Of a stretch of DNA of 64,000 nt, positions 62,652-64,000 are shown piece by piece (position 1 is the stretch's first letter; the number at the start of each line of letters is the position of its first letter). Source of the DNA: Flavobacterium endoglycinae (lineage in GTDB: Bacteria; Bacteroidota; Bacteroidia; Flavobacteriales; Flavobacteriaceae); NCBI RefSeq assembly GCF_017352115.1, contig NZ_CP071448.1, positions 2,441,001-2,505,000 on the forward strand. Reading direction: 5' to 3'. The notes under the pieces were generated by a model. It saw only the letters and a program-made list of their open reading frames with translations. It was not told the DNA's origin and searched no databases. The position numbers were made by a program, and so were the translations under genes.

Positions 62652-63596
62652 TTACTTATTTATCTTTTTCTCAAGAGTTTCAATCCTTTTATTTTGTTCT
62701 ATAATATAAAGGGTTAACTCTTCTATTTTTTGAAGCAACAGATTATTCATTTCTCCTAATTGCAATCCATTCTCTTTAATTTCTTGTGCTGAAGGTATAT
62801 TTGGTAAATGATTATTTTCCTTAGTAAACTTTTCAATTTCAGTTAACGTTGGCATCTTATAATCCGATTTTAAATCTGATTTTCCTGTATAGTATTTTTC
62901 AAATACATAATCTGCAGGAACATTAATATCTACTCGAACTTCTTCCGCATGAATTTTTCCTTTCACTGTTAATTTTTCATCGGGATTAATTGAACCTATA
63001 CCTACATATCCGTTATCTTTAATTCTCATTCTTTCAACACCTGTTGTATAAAAATTTAATCCATAATAACCCGAATGAGAAACGCCTGGTAATCCGCTTG
63101 CATTTTTAAAAATTGACATTCCAAAATGAGCAATTGTACCTGTAGAATTTGTAAAATTATCAGTTGTTGCAAAACCAATTTTTTGATTTTCACCTACACT
63201 CGAAATATCTCCATTTACCTGCAGTTTTACACTTGGAGTACTTGTCCCGATACCAACATTTCCGTCAGGAGTAATTCTCATTCTTTCTGCTCCAGCATTT
63301 GTATAAAAATATAATCCAAAGTAACCTGAATGAGCAACTATAGGCTGATTTGCAGCATTTTTAAAAATAGACATTCCATAGTTAGCAATTGATCCTAATC
63401 CATTTGAAAAATTATCATTAGCAACAAAAGCAATTCTTTGATTTTGTCCTGTGACCGAAATATCTCCATTGTTGACATGAAGTGCTGCATTTGGAGATGT
63501 GGTTCCAATACCCGCATTTCCTGTTGTCGGAAAGGTATTTTGACTGAAAGATATTGAACTAACTAATGCCGTTAGAGTTAGGAATAAATGTTTCAT
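62652..63596 (-). CDS. Secreted repeat protein with C-terminal coiled coil (tail-fibre/endosialidase-chaperone-like)
   Basis: A 314-residue secreted protein: signal peptide FLTLTALVSSISFSQ, then two copies of an about 85-residue repeat, each with GIGT-(T/S)-(S/T)P, an internal NDN/TDNF motif, GMSIFKNA, HSGY(F/Y)GL-FY and ERMRI (residues about 28-112 and 113-195), and a C-terminal region with SAQEIKENGLQLGEMNNLLLQKIEEL, typical of proteins called tail fibre or chaperone-of-endosialidase-like in Flavobacteriia. It is probably a surface trimer. No type IX C-terminal sorting domain is evident. Stands within the polysaccharide locus. Confidence 0.8.
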   Translation of the reverse strand: MKHLFLTLTALVSSISFSQNTFPTTGNAGIGTTSPNAALHVNNGDISVTGQNQRIAFVANDNFSNGLGSIANYGMSIFKNAANQPIVAHSGYFGLYFYTNAGAERMRITPDGNVGIGTSTPSVKLQVNGDISSVGENQKIGFATTDNFTNSTGTIAHFGMSIFKNASGLPGVSHSGYYGLNFYTTGVERMRIKDNGYVGIGSINPDEKLTVKGKIHAEEVRVDINVPADYVFEKYYTGKSDLKSDYKMPTLTEIEKFTKENNHLPNIPSAQEIKENGLQLGEMNNLLLQKIEELTLYIIEQNKRIETLEKKINK

Positions 63597-63627
63597 AATT
63601 TTTAAAGGTTATATAGTTTATGATTTT

Positions 63628-64000
63628 TTAAAATTTATTTTTATTGAGAGATTTTTCAGTTTCTGTTTCTTTAGAACTACTCATTATACTCAACATTGAA
63701 TAAAAAATTATAAAAAAGATTATTCCTCTTTGTCTGCTCAAAAATGATTCGGTCAAAAATAAGACTATCATTGTTACGGAAAAAGCAATATGGATAAAAT
63801 CTTTATTTAAAATTCCCTTTCTAATCGTAATAAATAACATACTCACTACTATCAAGAAACCAAATATTCCTAATTCTGAGAATATTTGAATATATTCGTT
63901 ATGAAAATTAAATTCTCCATAATTTGGATATAAATTATGTTCTTTTACTTTTTCTTTTATTTTATTCTGTGAAGCATCTAATCCAAATCCTGTAAAAAAA
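63628..64000 (-). CDS. O-antigen ligase/polymerase, 3' part (5' end outside window)
   Basis: The frame stays open to the end of the window on the - strand, beyond the TTG that could be taken as a start at 63855. About 123 residues are visible: TGFGLDASQNK, then HNEYIQIFSELGIFGF, which is the Wzy_C/O-antigen ligase signature with the catalytic-face His before NEY, followed by hydrophobic helices (IAFSVTMIVLFLTESFLS). It is the C-terminal end of a membrane polymerase or ligase for the surface glycan. Confidence 0.8.
   Translation of the reverse strand, partial: FFTGFGLDASQNKIKEKVKEHNLYPNYGEFNFHNEYIQIFSELGIFGFLIVVSMLFITIRKGILNKDFIHIAFSVTMIVLFLTESFLSRQRGIIFFIIFYSMLSIMSSSKETETEKSLNKNKF

Overview
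The window is a chromosomal segment of a Flavobacterium-type bacterium (Bacteroidota, family Flavobacteriaceae), close in gene content to F. johnsoniae. The evidence is AT-rich DNA, Bacteroidota promoters (TTG, 17-23 bp, TAnnTTTG), few Shine-Dalgarno sites, a flexirubin pigment locus, the gliding/type IX secretion lipoprotein SprE/PorW, and lineage-restricted families (DUF4292, DUF4254, DUF5687, DUF6168, DUF6341, DUF6427). Nearly every base is coding. I see no rRNA, tRNA, CRISPR array, prophage or insertion-sequence transposase.

Region 1 (1-25.8 kb, all + strand) is the 3' part of a flexirubin (aryl polyene / dialkylresorcinol) biosynthesis and export locus. It runs from a truncated darA and darB (dialkylresorcinol head) through hotdog dehydratase-like proteins, a BtrH-type acyltransferase, an ABC exporter, a thioesterase, two complete ketosynthases, a chain-length-factor-like partner, a half-ketosynthase, an ACP, a LolA-like carrier, lipoproteins, two tandem beta-barrel proteins, a glycosyltransferase, a giant MMPL-acyltransferase fusion, a CrtI-like oxidoreductase, a C45-type acyltransferase lipoprotein and an AMP ligase. 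Genes overlap or nearly touch, so they are probably co-transcribed in a few long units. Tyrosine ammonia-lyase and a ketoreductase, expected for this pathway, are not here and probably lie upstream.

Region 2 (25.9-37.9 kb) is housekeeping: dusB, then on the - strand a MATE exporter, a LolC/E-like permease and rbfA, a CBS protein (+), and a - strand run of EnvC-like, DUF4292, TPR, sugar nucleotidyltransferase, dut, flippase and GNAT genes. Region 3 (37.9-38.4 kb) is the only long non-coding stretch: an 88-bp tandem repeat, a long hairpin and a candidate promoter.

Region 4 (38.4-47.4 kb, - strand) holds sprE, bactofilin, atpZ, a DUF6168-like gene and atpBEFHAG; the beta and epsilon subunits (atpD, atpC) are elsewhere, as is usual in this group. 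Region 5 (47.5-57 kb) is mixed: an ABC/DUF5687 exporter pair, a PaaE-like reductase, small unknowns, a GT9 glycosyltransferase with DUF4254, upp, DUF6427, DUF6341 and purD.

Region 6 (57.2-64 kb) is the edge of a surface polysaccharide locus: a CapK-like AMP ligase, an ORF6N protein with unusual palindromes, wecB, a GT4 glycosyltransferase, a UDP-glucuronate decarboxylase-like SDR, a secreted repeat protein, and the 3' end of an O-antigen ligase/polymerase running off the window.

The points most worth a second look are the split catalytic residues among the three hotdog proteins, the BtrH-type enzyme as candidate flexirubin ester synthase, the three-domain MMPL fusion, the 35-bp palindrome inside the ORF6N gene, and the tandem-repeat non-coding region.
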